DNA of 63,425 nt from G963674505 sp964575975 (GCA_964575975.1 CAZNTU010000008.1:1-63425), one strand, 5' to 3'; counted from the first letter of the stretch, positions 18,478 through 28,018 are shown. Notes: generated by a model not told the origin, from the sequence alone. Made by a program: numbers and translations.

Positions 18478-20901
18478 CTATATATCCAGCATGCTTACTT
18501 CCAAAGCGTTGTTCTGTATAAATTCGCGTCTCGGCTCCACCTCGTCCCCCATAAGAACGGTAAAGACCTCGTCGGCATCCACCGCGTCTTCCACCTTGAC
18601 CTTTAGAAGGTTTCTATTGGCGGGATTCATTGTGGTTTCCCACAGTTGACTGGGGTTCATTTCTCCGAGACCTTTGTATCGCTGGATTCCGATTCCCTTC
18701 TTGCCTTCCTCCATGAGATGTTTCAGAAGCTGCTTTTTATTCTCTACCATGATCGGGTCGTCGTCCTTTTCCTTTCCGTACACTTCGAAAGGCGGATGAT
18801 CCAGTTCGAAAATTTTCTTGCCTGCGGCAAGGGCTTTCTGGTATTCGGACGAATATATCAGGCTTCTGCCGATTTTGAAGGTATGCATTTCCTTCATGGT
18901 CCCGTCCGAGGAGAACACCTCTTTTTTCGCGGAAGGCTCGACGAGGATTTCGTAGATGTCCCTTTCTTCGCTCCAGGCGGGTTCTTTCGCATTGAAACCT
19001 TTTTCCGAGATGAGATTGGCGATCCTTTCCATTTTTTCCCGGTCGGCCAAACAGGATTTGTCCTCCAAGCCTTCCCGGATCAGCAACTCTATCAACTCGG
19101 ACTTTCTACCGCTTCTTTCCAGCTTGTCGATGGCGACCACGTATTCGGTCAGGTTTCCAAGGAACAGGTAAAGGTCCTTTTCGGAAACATACCCTTCGCT
19201 TTTCGAGTGCTTGACCCTTTTCGCCTCAGAGGCGCGTTTCAAGACATATTCGTTGTACTGCTTCTCGTCCTTGAGATAAAATTCGCTTTTTCCCTTGCCG
19301 ACCTTGAACAAAGGAGGTTGAGCAATATACAGGTATTCTTTATCGATCAACTCCCGCATCTGTCGATAGAAGAAAGTCAGGAGCAAGGTCCGGATGTGGG
19401 AGCCGTCCACGTCGGCGTCGGTCATTATAATGACCTTCTTGTACCTGATTTTTTCGATGTCGTATTCCTCGTCGCCCACGCCGGTCCCTAATGCTGTAAT
19501 GATATTTTTAATTTCGTCGCTTCTAAGGATCTTGTCGAACCGGGCTTTCTCCACGTTCAGGATTTTTCCTTTGAGCGGAAGAATGGCCTGAAATTTCCTG
19601 TCTCGTCCTTGCTTTGCGCTGCCGCCGGCGGAATCGCCCTCGACCAGGAACAATTCCCGTTCGTCGGGGTTCGACACTTGGCACTCGGCCAGTTTGCCCG
19701 GAAGGGTCGCATCGATTAGAGAACCTGTGTTCCTGGCGAGATCCCTGGCCCGTTTGGCGGCGTCCCTGGCTCTGGAAGCGTCGATGGCCTTTGCCACGAT
19801 TTTTTTGGCGACAGCCGGATTTTCCTCGAAATACTCGCTCAATTTTTCGTTCACGAGACTCTCGACAAGACCCTTCACCTCGCTGTTTCCGAGTTTCGTT
19901 TTGGTCTGCCCCTCGAATTGAGGCTCTTTGATCCTGACGCTGACAACCGAGGTCAGCCCTTCTCGAACGTCGTCGCCGCTGATCTTCGCCTTTTTCAGAA
20001 GATTCTCGTTGGTCGCGTATTGGTTTATGCATCTCGTCAAAGCCGCTTTGAAACCGATCAGATGGAATCCTCCCTCGACCGTATTGATGTTGTTCGCGAA
20101 GGAAAACATTTTCTCGGTAAACGTTTCGTTGTATTGAATGGCGACTTCGATCTCGACCTCGTTTCTGACTCCCTCTATGAAAATGGGATTATGGAGAGGA
20201 ACGTTTCGCTTGTTCAAGTATTCGACGAACTCTTTGATCCCGCCTTCGTAAAGGAAAGAATCCTTCTGGTCCGAACGTTCGTCCTCGATGGATATTCTGA
20301 TTCCCTTGTTCAGAAAGGCCAATTCGCGTACCCGCCGGGCGAGGGTCTCGTAATTGAAATTGTCGTGGTGCAGGATCGTCGTGTCCGGCACGAACCGGAC
20401 TTTGGTTCCACGCTTGTCCGTCTTTCCGATCACTTTCAGGTCGCAGGTCTTTTTTCCTCTTTCGTAGGTTTGATAATATATCTGCGAATCCTTGTAGATT
20501 TCCACTTCGAGAAAACTGGACAGGGCGTTCACGACGCTTACGCCGACGCCGTGCAGCCCTCCGGAGACCTTGTACGAATGATTGTCGAACTTGCCTCCCG
20601 CGTGAAGTTTCGTCATGACTACTTCCAAGGCTGGGACTTTTTCGGTCTGGTGGATTCCCACGGGTATGCCGCGGCCGTTGTCCTCGACGCTCACGCTGTT
20701 GTCGGTGTGGACGACGACCTGAATCTTGTCGCAATAGCCGGCCATGGCTTCGTCGATACTGTTGTCGATGATTTCGTATACAAGATGATGAAGACCTTCC
20801 ACATCGACGTTGCCGATATACATGGAAGGACGCTTTCTTACCGGCTCGAGTCCTTCCAGAACCTGTATGCTTCCTTCGTTGTACGTATTTTCTAGTTCCA
20901 T
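18478..20901 (-). CDS. gyrB: DNA gyrase subunit B
   Basis: 807 residues. The GHKL ATPase domain has DNSIDEAMAGYCD and DNGRGIPVGIH; the TOPRIM domain has EGDSAGGSAKQGRD and DADVDGSHIR. A roughly 170-residue insert in the C-terminal part (from about KVGKGKSEFYLKDEK) is the one seen in proteobacterial GyrB, making it longer than the ~640-residue Gram-positive form. GyrB drives ATP-dependent negative supercoiling with GyrA. It follows dnaN immediately (they share one base), an unusual order because recF is normally between. Confidence 0.97.
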   Translation of the reverse strand: MELENTYNEGSIQVLEGLEPVRKRPSMYIGNVDVEGLHHLVYEIIDNSIDEAMAGYCDKIQVVVHTDNSVSVEDNGRGIPVGIHQTEKVPALEVVMTKLHAGGKFDNHSYKVSGGLHGVGVSVVNALSSFLEVEIYKDSQIYYQTYERGKKTCDLKVIGKTDKRGTKVRFVPDTTILHHDNFNYETLARRVRELAFLNKGIRISIEDERSDQKDSFLYEGGIKEFVEYLNKRNVPLHNPIFIEGVRNEVEIEVAIQYNETFTEKMFSFANNINTVEGGFHLIGFKAALTRCINQYATNENLLKKAKISGDDVREGLTSVVSVRIKEPQFEGQTKTKLGNSEVKGLVESLVNEKLSEYFEENPAVAKKIVAKAIDASRARDAAKRARDLARNTGSLIDATLPGKLAECQVSNPDERELFLVEGDSAGGSAKQGRDRKFQAILPLKGKILNVEKARFDKILRSDEIKNIITALGTGVGDEEYDIEKIRYKKVIIMTDADVDGSHIRTLLLTFFYRQMRELIDKEYLYIAQPPLFKVGKGKSEFYLKDEKQYNEYVLKRASEAKRVKHSKSEGYVSEKDLYLFLGNLTEYVVAIDKLERSGRKSELIELLIREGLEDKSCLADREKMERIANLISEKGFNAKEPAWSEERDIYEILVEPSAKKEVFSSDGTMKEMHTFKIGRSLIYSSEYQKALAAGKKIFELDHPPFEVYGKEKDDDPIMVENKKQLLKHLMEEGKKGIGIQRYKGLGEMNPSQLWETTMNPANRNLLKVKVEDAVDADEVFTVLMGDEVEPRREFIQNNALEVSMLDI

Positions 20902-22019
20902 TATATTCTCATGGGCATGATAGCGCTTAAATAAGTTCTGTCGTTCTCCCCTTCCAAGAGGCAGGGCCTTTCATGGTCGACGATCTTCGCCACGACATGT
21001 TCGTCGTCGATGGCATTCAAGCTTTCCATGAAATATTTGGGATTGAAGGAGATTTCGATGGGCTCGCCCCGATATTCGACGTCGATTTCCTCCTTGGATT
21101 CCCCGATTTCGGGGTTGGTGGTCGTCACTTTCAGCCGGCCGTTGTCGAAGGCGAACATCGCCCCTTTGTAGTCTTGCGACGATAGAATAGACATTCTCTT
21201 CAGCATCATCAGCAGTTTCTCGCGATCGGCTTTCATGATATTGGGGGCGGTGGAAGCCAAAATCGAACTGTAGGCCGGAAACTCGCCTTCCACCAGCCTT
21301 ACGATGATGGTTTCGGCGTCTTTTCTGACCACCAGACGGTCGTTTTCGATGCCGACCTTTACGACGCCTTCGGGTCCGAGGAACTTGACCACTTCGCTCA
21401 ATTCTTTTTTGGGAATAAGCACGCCGGATTCGGGAGGCATATCCTTGTCCTTGTCGAAAACGCACTCGGTAAAGGCCAATCGGCTTCCGTCGGTGGAAAC
21501 CAGACGCACGCTGTTTTTCCCCTCGTCGAAAATCTTTTCCAGAAAACTGCTGTTCATATGGGCCCTGCCGTCGTTAGGGTCTCCAACAATCAGCAAGTTT
21601 CGCTCGATCATTTTCCTGAAAGCTCCCGAATCGATCTCGAAAGACGGAATGTCCTCGATGAACGGAGTTTCCGGGAAATCGTCCGGGTTTGCGCAAACGA
21701 TGTTGTATTGGACGTTTTCCGCTCCGATCTCGATCCAACGGTTCTCGAGTTCGGTCAGATGGATTTCCTCGCTCGGAAAGTCCCGTACAATTTCGAACAG
21801 CTTCCGGGAATGGATGGCGATGACTCCCTCCTCCGCCACTTGAGCCGGATAGCTTCCCTCGAAACCGGTTTCCAAATCGGTCGCGGTCAATGTGACGGAT
21901 TTTTCCGAAGCCCGGATCAATACGTTTTTCGTGATCGCAAGGTTGGTCGTCCTCCCGGTGAGGCCCTGAATTCTTTGGAGCACAGGCAAAATGTCATCTT
22001 TTTTGATTGTAAACTGCAT
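20901..22019 (-). CDS. dnaN: DNA polymerase III beta subunit (sliding clamp)
   Basis: 372 residues, the usual clamp length. It starts MQFTIKKDDILPVLQRIQGL and ends with the typical YLSAIMPMRI. The clamp forms a ring around DNA and tethers the replicative polymerase. It is leftward, downstream of an RdgC-like pair rather than dnaA, and abuts gyrB. No dnaA or recF is present in the window. Confidence 0.97.
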   Translation of the reverse strand: MQFTIKKDDILPVLQRIQGLTGRTTNLAITKNVLIRASEKSVTLTATDLETGFEGSYPAQVAEEGVIAIHSRKLFEIVRDFPSEEIHLTELENRWIEIGAENVQYNIVCANPDDFPETPFIEDIPSFEIDSGAFRKMIERNLLIVGDPNDGRAHMNSSFLEKIFDEGKNSVRLVSTDGSRLAFTECVFDKDKDMPPESGVLIPKKELSEVVKFLGPEGVVKVGIENDRLVVRKDAETIIVRLVEGEFPAYSSILASTAPNIMKADREKLLMMLKRMSILSSQDYKGAMFAFDNGRLKVTTTNPEIGESKEEIDVEYRGEPIEISFNPKYFMESLNAIDDEHVVAKIVDHERPCLLEGENDRTYLSAIMPMRI

Positions 22020-22056
22020 ACCGTGTTCCCCGATCTTTGTTTTTGTTAATGATTCG

Positions 22057-22581
22057 TCAAGATTTGATCCATGTTCTGATTTCGGGCGCCGCTTTTTCGT
22101 TCCATTCTTCGGAAATTCTTATCTCGATGAATTTCTTGTACAAGATATCCACCAATTCCAAGACTTTTTCGTACAGATAGGATTTTTCCAGAACGGCGCC
22201 TTCCAGATCGTCTCCCGATTTATCGGGGGCCGTTTGAGGGAGCTTCAAATTGGAAACGTTCAGACTCTCTCCCTTCAAAGTGAAGTTCCATTGATTGTCC
22301 CCGGCCGTGTACGTCAAATTCAATTCGACAACCACCGCGCCTTTCTTCAGGGCGAGCATCCCTTCCTCGAGTCCGGCGTCGTCGCCTTTGATGGTGACCG
22401 TTTCGACTCCCTCGTGCAAACGGTTTTCGCAAACGATACGGTTCCCTATGTCCAAGGCCGTCAGGTCCGGGACCGACCTTTGCAAAAATCCCCGGTCGTT
22501 TTCCATCAGAAACCACAGCCAAGTGAGAAATTCGTGTCCTAAAAATTTGTAGCGGTTGTATGAAACGGATACATCCAGCAT
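22057..22581 (-). CDS. Probable C-terminal half of a split RdgC-type protein
   Basis: 174 residues, not clearly recognised alone. It begins SVSYNRYKFLGHEFLTWLWF and shows alternating strand and helix segments (GNRIVCENRLHEGVETVTIKG) that recall the second half of RdgC-family proteins, which bind DNA as a ring and modulate RecA. It starts four bases after the stop of the RdgC-like N-terminal gene, so the two are one translational unit. It could also be an unrelated partner protein. Confidence 0.6.
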   Translation of the reverse strand: MLDVSVSYNRYKFLGHEFLTWLWFLMENDRGFLQRSVPDLTALDIGNRIVCENRLHEGVETVTIKGDDAGLEEGMLALKKGAVVVELNLTYTAGDNQWNFTLKGESLNVSNLKLPQTAPDKSGDDLEGAVLEKSYLYEKVLELVDILYKKFIEIRISEEWNEKAAPEIRTWIKS

Positions 22582-22584
22582 TCG

Positions 22585-23199
22585 TCACTCCGAAAATTGA
22601 GTTGGGGATAGTTTGTTGAGCGCGTCCTTTTGGGATTCGGACAAGCCGACGGCAAGATCGGCGATCGTGTAGGGAAAAAAACGAATAAGGCTCAATTCGA
22701 ATGTTTTGGCAAAAAGATTCTCGAACTCCTCGTTGGCGGATTTCTGGTTGCTGAAAAACCAGAGGGTTCCTTTTTCGTAGTTCCAGACAAGATCGTACAC
22801 GCTGGGCACGGCGGGATATCTTCTCAACAGAACCGAAAACACACGGTCTTTCACCATCTGCTTTTCCGTCTTGTTCAAATAGTTCCGGCCGGTTTCCGCC
22901 AGGATTTTCGACGTTTCCATAATCGAAAACTTTTTCAGCACTTTGGCGGGCACGCTTTTCTTGTCGATTCTCAGAGCGAACACGAACTGGGTGCCGAACG
23001 AAAAAGAGGCCCCGTCGAAGTTCGGTTGATACGAGTTTTCGATCGACGTCCATCCGACGGCCTTGTCGGCAACGTCGTCGTCGATTTCCACAATAACGTT
23101 CTTTTTCAATTTGGTTTCCACAGTTTCCACAACAGGCCCTTCAAGTTCGCCATCGACCTTGTAGCAAGTTATGGACGCCGAAGAAGATAAAAAACCCAT
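22585..23199 (-). CDS. RdgC-like recombination-associated protein (N-terminal type)
   Basis: 204 residues. Resemblance to RdgC lies in the segment LNKTEKQMVKDRVFSVLLRR and the following strand-turn region (SVYDLVWNYEKGTLWFFSNQ), which correspond to the KTEKDSLKDEV region of E. coli RdgC. E. coli RdgC is about 303 residues, so this is a short form; the next gene may supply the rest. It is the first gene of a leftward set with dnaN and gyrB, fitting a replication and recombination role. The call rests on memory of the family. Confidence 0.65.
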   Translation of the reverse strand: MGFLSSSASITCYKVDGELEGPVVETVETKLKKNVIVEIDDDVADKAVGWTSIENSYQPNFDGASFSFGTQFVFALRIDKKSVPAKVLKKFSIMETSKILAETGRNYLNKTEKQMVKDRVFSVLLRRYPAVPSVYDLVWNYEKGTLWFFSNQKSANEEFENLFAKTFELSLIRFFPYTIADLAVGLSESQKDALNKLSPTQFSE

Positions 23200-23418
23200 A
23201 GACTAATCCAATTCTTTATGTTTGTTCCTTGACGTTTTCGTCACGATCAAATTTACCGGTGTTCCGTTCCGATATCGTGGTCATTTGAATAATCGAACAA
23301 ATATATAATTTTTGCGGTTTTGGCACAAGTTCTTTTTGGATTTCGGCGTAGCCGACAAACCTGAGAATTATTGTTCGAATATCTTTTTTTAAATTTTAAA
23401 ATAATAGATCTAATCCTT
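23200..23418. other. AT-rich gap upstream of the rdgC-like/dnaN/gyrB set
   Basis: No gene is evident. The stretch is AT-rich (for example 23290-23310 and 23385-23410) and lies at the head of the leftward dnaN-gyrB set; together with 24010-24130 it is the best place in the window for an origin. I could not find a convincing DnaA box (TTATCCACA or one-mismatch cluster), so it is only a candidate. Confidence 0.3.
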
Positions 23419-23566
23419 GTCGATTCGGACAATAACTTGGCAACCACTTGAAATAACAGTGTTTTTTCGCATCAAACCTGTCTATTTCGAAACGCTTCCA
23501 ATGTTTGCGGAGGATGGTTTTTCAAGGGAAACTCGATTTCTGTCAACAAGCCTGCTTTAATCGACA
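23419..23566 (+). repeat. MITE-like ~150-bp repeat, copy A
   Basis: 148 bases starting GTCGATTCGGACAATAACTT and ending TTTAATCGACAC. It shares its ends and overall layout with copies at 24131 and 29597, but the middle is strongly diverged. The two ends form a short imperfect inverted repeat (GTCGA.. and ..TCGAC). No intact gene is inside. Confidence 0.5.
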
Positions 23567-23668
23567 CCTTATTATTACGTTGTCGCTCTGTATAGGTCCA
23601 GGACGGGCTCCGTATTATAGGCGTTCGCGGGCTTGTTTTTTCAGTTGGCCGTTCGTCCGCCATCTCGT

Positions 23669-23711
23669 TACCACGCTCCGCGTGGTAGCGTACCCCGGAC
23701 GCTCCGCGTCC
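23669..23711. repeat. Paired small palindromes with TCC loops
   Basis: Two adjacent palindromes: TACCACGC-TCC-GCGTGGTA (23669-23687) and GGACGC-TCC-GCGTCC (23697-23711). The arms differ but the core CGC-TCC-GCG is kept, and each arm pair is complementary. This is typical of dispersed intergenic palindromic repeats. Confidence 0.7.
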
Positions 23712-23897
23712 CCTCCCCAAGCCGGGATGCAGTGTCGGCCAGGTTCGAATCCGCGCCGCCGTCGCGTCTTGAGCATTCCCGGGATCCCGGAGGGAAATCG
23801 CGAACAAACGCAAGCAATGCGGTCCGGGTTGCGCAATCCACTCCTCGCGAGCGTGAACCGAGAGGAAACGCAAAGCCGGGCGAGCCGCCAATAGCAA

Positions 23898-23941
23898 AAC
23901 GCGGAGCGTTCGACGGGCGTTACCACGCAGAGCGTGGTAAC
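23898..23941. repeat. Second group of small palindromes, inverse orientation
   Basis: AACGC-GGA-GCGTT (23898-23910) has the loop GGA, the complement of TCC, and GTTACCACGC-AGA-GCGTGGTAAC (23919-23941) repeats the TTACCACGC arm of the unit at 23669. The region between the two groups (23712-23897) is GC-rich and shows no supported gene. Confidence 0.65.
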
Positions 23942-24130
23942 GAGGGCGGAAGTGCGACCGCCGAATATGGTGTATAAAGGCGAGCGCTCCGCGTCGGCGT
24001 GCCGCCAAGATTTCCGGATTCCAATCTATCGGACTCGAGGAAAAAAAAAATTGATCGTCGAATCGTCTGCTTTCCGATTATGAACAATTTTTTTTATTTT
24101 GCTATTTATTTTATATAAATATTAATGTTT

Positions 24131-24281
24131 GTCGAATTCGATCAAAACTTTCCAAGTGCCTGAATTTTATGACGAAAATTCATCCTCGGAGTGTCGAAAA
24201 GACGGTTGTACATGGTGTCGGCAACCGGTAATTTTCGATCGGGCAAGAACATATTGTAGAAAATTCGGCTTTAATCGACAC
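24131..24281 (+). repeat. MITE-like ~150-bp repeat, copy B
   Basis: 151 bases from GTCGAATTCGATCAAAACTT to GCTTTAATCGACAC. It has the same length as copy C (29597-29747) and aligns with it without gaps for the first 48 bases, sharing AACTTTCCAA and a second block around GTGTCG and CGATCG. It forms the left edge of the decayed accessory island. Confidence 0.6.
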
Positions 24282-24410
24282 GCTTTGGATAGACGAATCC
24301 ACGCTTTCGTCCCGTTTTTCTGAAGGGGTCCTTTTGGCATTCTCTGCGGTTTAGATGGAGCTTTCGGGGTTCCGCTTGCTCGCGGGCGTCCCGGTCGGCG
24401 GGAAAGTTTC

Positions 24411-25076
24411 TTACCGCTCCGGGTTCATTCTGTCGCCTCGGTTTTTTGTTTCATTGAGCAAATCGCAAATCCTTTCTTCCCGGCAAACATCCGCTCCGCA
24501 TGCAAGAAGGTCTGCGTTGGCTTCGTCCGCGAACGTGAAAATCCTTTTCCCGCAACCCAATGCTCTGCGCGCTACCGACCAGATTTTTCCATTCTTCGAG
24601 GCGTGGGGCACAAGAACTGCCTCCGCCAACGCCGCGACGATTTCGTTCCGCAGGAGGCTCCGACGGGCCGTAGTCCGTCGGATTTCGTCTTCGAAAAACG
24701 ACAGTACAAGCAACCGCCCCTCGGAAACCGCTTTTCGGGCCTCGGCGCCCATCCGCGGGTTGCGCAAGCCCCTGGCCGGGCAAAGAATCGCGGGTTGATC
24801 GCCCCTCAGCAACAAATCAAGGCAATCCCGCTCCATCGGAGAGTGAAATCCTCCGACGAACACGACCCTTTTGTCCCGCAGCCTCCTGATCGCGTCGAAA
24901 GTCTTGATTACGACGCTGCCCGGACATTTAACGGAACAAACCAGTCCGACAAGCGGATTCCGTAAGATTTCCAAATTTCCCGCCGCCGCAATGGATTCGG
25001 GCGCGGCGCTTCCCAGTCTCCGAACAAGCGACCGGGGATAATGTTCGCTGTTTCGCCCTACATGAAAAACATCCAT
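24411..25076 (-). CDS. DprA-like nucleotide-binding protein
   Basis: About 221 residues. The Rossmann-type fold of the DprA/Smf family is suggested by VVFVGGFHSPMERDCLDLLL, AILCPARGL, and the late segment RNEIVAALAEAVLVPHAS followed by GKRIFTFADE. Classical DprA loads RecA on incoming single-stranded DNA; short homologues such as this occur in defence islands beside helicases. It lies 20 bases past the helicase remnant and reads the same way. It appears intact, although its partners are broken. Ribosome binding site is weak. Confidence 0.7.
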   Translation of the reverse strand: MDVFHVGRNSEHYPRSLVRRLGSAAPESIAAAGNLEILRNPLVGLVCSVKCPGSVVIKTFDAIRRLRDKRVVFVGGFHSPMERDCLDLLLRGDQPAILCPARGLRNPRMGAEARKAVSEGRLLVLSFFEDEIRRTTARRSLLRNEIVAALAEAVLVPHASKNGKIWSVARRALGCGKRIFTFADEANADLLACGADVCREERICDLLNETKNRGDRMNPER

Positions 25077-25096
25077 GGCATACTTTGCGTCACTTT

Positions 25097-26160
25097 TTAA
25101 AGGAGATCCAAAATGTCGCCATCCGTATCTTCGTCCGCATCATTGGGAGAAGGTCCAGTTTGGACAAAGTCATAATTCGCCTGTTGGTTTCGGATCGTCA
25201 GGCAACCGTGCATTGTCCCGGGAAGGATGCGCTTCAACGGCTCGAACTCGTCGTTTCCGGTCGCGATCAAAGCGACCCATTTCTTGGCGCGAGTGATGCC
25301 CACGAAAACAATGTGGAGTATCCTGTCAAGACTCATTCTCCCAAACGCCGACTCGGTAAGCCTGGGCAATATTACAGTGTCGAAAGTGAGTCCCTTCGCG
25401 CTGTGGTAGGGCATCAGCTTCGGTTTGTCCGAGGCGAAATCGAGTTCCTTGGGATTTTCGACCTCAACCCCCGCTGTTTTCAATGCCGTTGCATAGCCGA
25501 AAGCGTGTTTTTGCTGAGGAAAAAGCACGGCCACGCTCTCGCCTTTTGCAAGACGGGTCCGCACGAGACTTGTCAGATGTTCCTTCTCGATCTGCGCATC
25601 CCGCGCATGGACAAATATCGGCATTTCGCGTTCGCTCTGGTGGGCGCGAACTTGGCGTATGTAGGCCTCGCGTTCGTTTTCCTGGTCGATTAGGAACGAG
25701 GCCAGTTGCACGACATAGGGACAACAGCGAAAGGTTTCCAGCAGCGTCACGTTTCCCCGGCGAACGCCAATCCACTTTAAAATCGATGAAATCCGCGATC
25801 CATGGTCGTAGATTTGCTGTTTGTGGTCGGCGCATACCGTAATGTGATTGGCCATGGCGGAGAGGAGTTGGAATGCTTCGGCGTTTAGATCCTGCGCCTC
25901 GTCTACAAGAACGAAATCGTACAATTTTTCTCCGTCCGCCAATAGCCTCTTGAGAACCGATCTGCGTACGGCATCGACATCGGGGCACTTGCTTTTGTCG
26001 TTCCATGGTACCCTGCCGCCGATTTTTTCCCTGTAAAACGCCATGCACCAACTGTCGAGAGTCGAGACGCTGTCGTCGGGAATATCCAATAAGCTCAACG
26101 CCGACTGGATATAGGCGCGAAGCGCGTTCGTGTAGACGAAGATACGAAACCGACGGGGTG
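25097..26160 (-). pseudogene. UvrD-type helicase remnant (5' part deleted)
   Basis: The reading frame keeps the motif II region DFVLVDEAQDLNAEAFQLLS and the C-terminal motifs (MPYHSAKGLTFDTVILPRL, then VGITRAKKWVALIA). The N-terminal Walker A and motif I domain are missing: the homology begins abruptly at about RRFRIFVYTNALRAYIQ near 26150. The 5' side is joined to a Hsp70 gene in another frame. The fragment therefore cannot hydrolyse ATP and is a deletion remnant, unless the join is an assembly error. Confidence 0.8.
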
Positions 26161-26865
26161 CGACATCGTAAACACGGCCACATCGCAAGTGCCGCCCCCG
26201 AAATCCAATACGACGAGAGTCCGTTTCCGATCAAACAACGGGGACAAATCCCGGCCGTGTGCGACGAGGTAATCTAAAAACGCGGCCACGGGTTCGTCCA
26301 GCAAGTCGCCGCCGGCAAGTACAAGACCCGCCAACCGGGCGGCGTGCAATGTGTCCTGCCGCTGGGCCGCCTGAAATGACGCTGGCACGATTACAACCAC
26401 CCGGTCGGGCTTTAAATCGTCTTCCTCGTTCGCCGCTTGGTTAATGAAGCCGAGCAACTTGCCGCTTATTTCCGCCGTCGAGCGAAAAACTTTAGAGGCG
26501 AGGTGATATGTGCGCCGGTTTCCAATGTCGTTTTTACATTTGTAAAATAAATCCTGGTTTTGTTTCAGGCCCAGCTCGGAAGCACGCGACCTTAATCGCT
26601 TGGCCCCCTCGCCAATGAACACCCTCCCGCCGTGGATCGCCACGATCGAAGGCAGTAGATTGTGGACATAGTCCTCCTCGAGCGTCTCCTGGCCAATATC
26701 GAGAGATCGTGCCTGCGGCGACGAGTTTCCGCCGATCTCCCAAACGACTTCCGAAACCGTGGAGTTCGTGGTTCCCAGATCGATCCCCAACACGCGGACT
26801 GTTCGGCCTGTCATTCTTTTGTCGATTTCACCGCGATGAATTACCGATAGCGAGTTTTCCAACAT
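26150..26865 (-). pseudogene. Hsp70-family ATPase remnant (C-terminal part deleted)
   Basis: The first about 235 residues of a Hsp70-type protein: phosphate-1 motif GIDLGTTNSTVSEV, then DEPVAAFLDYL and the phosphate-2 motif LDFGGGTCDVAVF. After this motif the frame runs into helicase sequence in another frame and stops at 26095. The rest of the nucleotide-binding domain and the substrate-binding domain are absent. The start at ATG 26865 (MLENSLSV) is used; ATG 26814 (MTGRTVRVLG) is an alternative. It differs from housekeeping DnaK, so an accessory, defence-type Hsp70 is likely. Confidence 0.78.
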
Positions 26866-27153
26866 GTCCTGTTTCCTTTATTCCCGGATTGTGTTGCCTG
26901 CCGACGGCGGCACCTCCGGCAAACGGATTGCGCGCAGGTGTCGAATCGGCGCTTTATGTGTCCCCAGAAGCATTGTTCGGGCGTTCGCTACGAGGTTGCC
27001 CGCTTAGGATTCGCCCGGAATATTTTTGGGAATAATATAAACGCATATTTTTCCGAGAGACTTTATACAATTGGTAAACGCTTGATTTTAAAGGTTTTAT
27101 GCAATTGTTCCGTGTCCCGAATAATATAAAAAAGGGTGTAAAACCAAAATTTC

Positions 27154-28017
27154 TCAACCCTCTTTATACAATTCCCACTCGGCCCCCTTGCCCCGTTTTT
27201 CCTTAACCAGGCGGATTTTCTCTTCCCGTCGCATTTCCCGGAGCAGGTTGGTCACAAAATGCCTCTTTTGTTCATCGGTCAACGCTTCCGAAAGCTTCTC
27301 CACCAGCAACTTGTCAATCTCCCCGCGCGTGGCGACGCTAAACCGTCGCAAATAATCCTCGACCATCCTTTTGAAATGCTGTTTGTCGAATGCCCGCTTC
27401 CTTCTATATTCGGCCTTGGTCTCCGTTGCCGCGGCAACCTCCGCCGACACGAAAAGATTGGGCCTTCGACCCTCCACCAGTCTCTTGCTCTTGGGCAACC
27501 TCAATTATTTCTCCGCAAGGGGTCTGCCTTTCTGTACCTTGTCCAGGGCGATCACCTCCCAAATACCCAGGTCCGTTCGCTGCATAAGCATTTTCGATTG
27601 CGATAGAACTCGGGCGGAGCGTCCTTGCGGATGACCTCCTCGACGCTGCCGGGGAGAAAGTACCCAAGATTGGTAAACAGAAGCGATTCCGGCTCTTCGA
27701 CCGCGGTTACGCGCCCGTTCGACTGATAATCCTGATGGGCGATGCAGTTGTGGAGGCTTTCCCGGATCACCCATGCGTCGTATTGGGAAATCTCGACGGG
27801 AAAAAGCTGGCCGCTTGGCATGTGGCGGTAAACAAGGTTCCTGATTTTGGAAAAAACCCGATCGTCGGATAAAAGCAAGGGCGGACCGAAATGGGCGTAA
27901 TCCTTTTCGATATTATCTTCCCCTTTGAGAAGCCACTTTGGCTTTGTCCAGAAACGTTTCGTCGTTCCACGTGGATGCTTCCTTGGCCAGTCGGGGATAC
28001 TTCTTGGAATAAACTTT
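27154..28017 (-). pseudogene. Broken AlbA/ATPase-type transcriptional regulator
   Basis: The parts match the C-terminal half of AlbA_2-domain regulators with a HATPase_c_4 module: WNDETFLDKAK, then WLLKGEDNIEKDYAHFGPPL, ESLHNCIAHQDYQSNGRV, FYRNRK..LMQRTDLGIWEV, and the C-terminal SKRLVEGRRPNLF and AEYRRKRAFDK. They lie in different frames: a one-base insertion near 27927, a frame change near 27595 and an in-frame TAA at 27505-27507. The N-terminal AlbA domain is missing. It is a clear pseudogene. Confidence 0.75.
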
Positions 28018-28018
28018 A

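Noticed and set aside
23472..24008. Arginine-rich open frame across the palindrome cluster
   Set aside because: It runs through hairpin repeats and has no domain; such frames are typical of dispersed GC-rich repeats rather than genes.
23200..24130. DnaA boxes in the AT-rich gap
   Set aside because: I looked for TTATCCACA-type boxes and found no convincing cluster, so no origin feature is annotated as certain.
27963..27978. parS-like match CGTTCCACGTGGATGC
   Set aside because: It breaks the palindrome at the 3' arm and lies inside the coding remains of the broken regulator (Ser-Thr-Trp-Asn codons).
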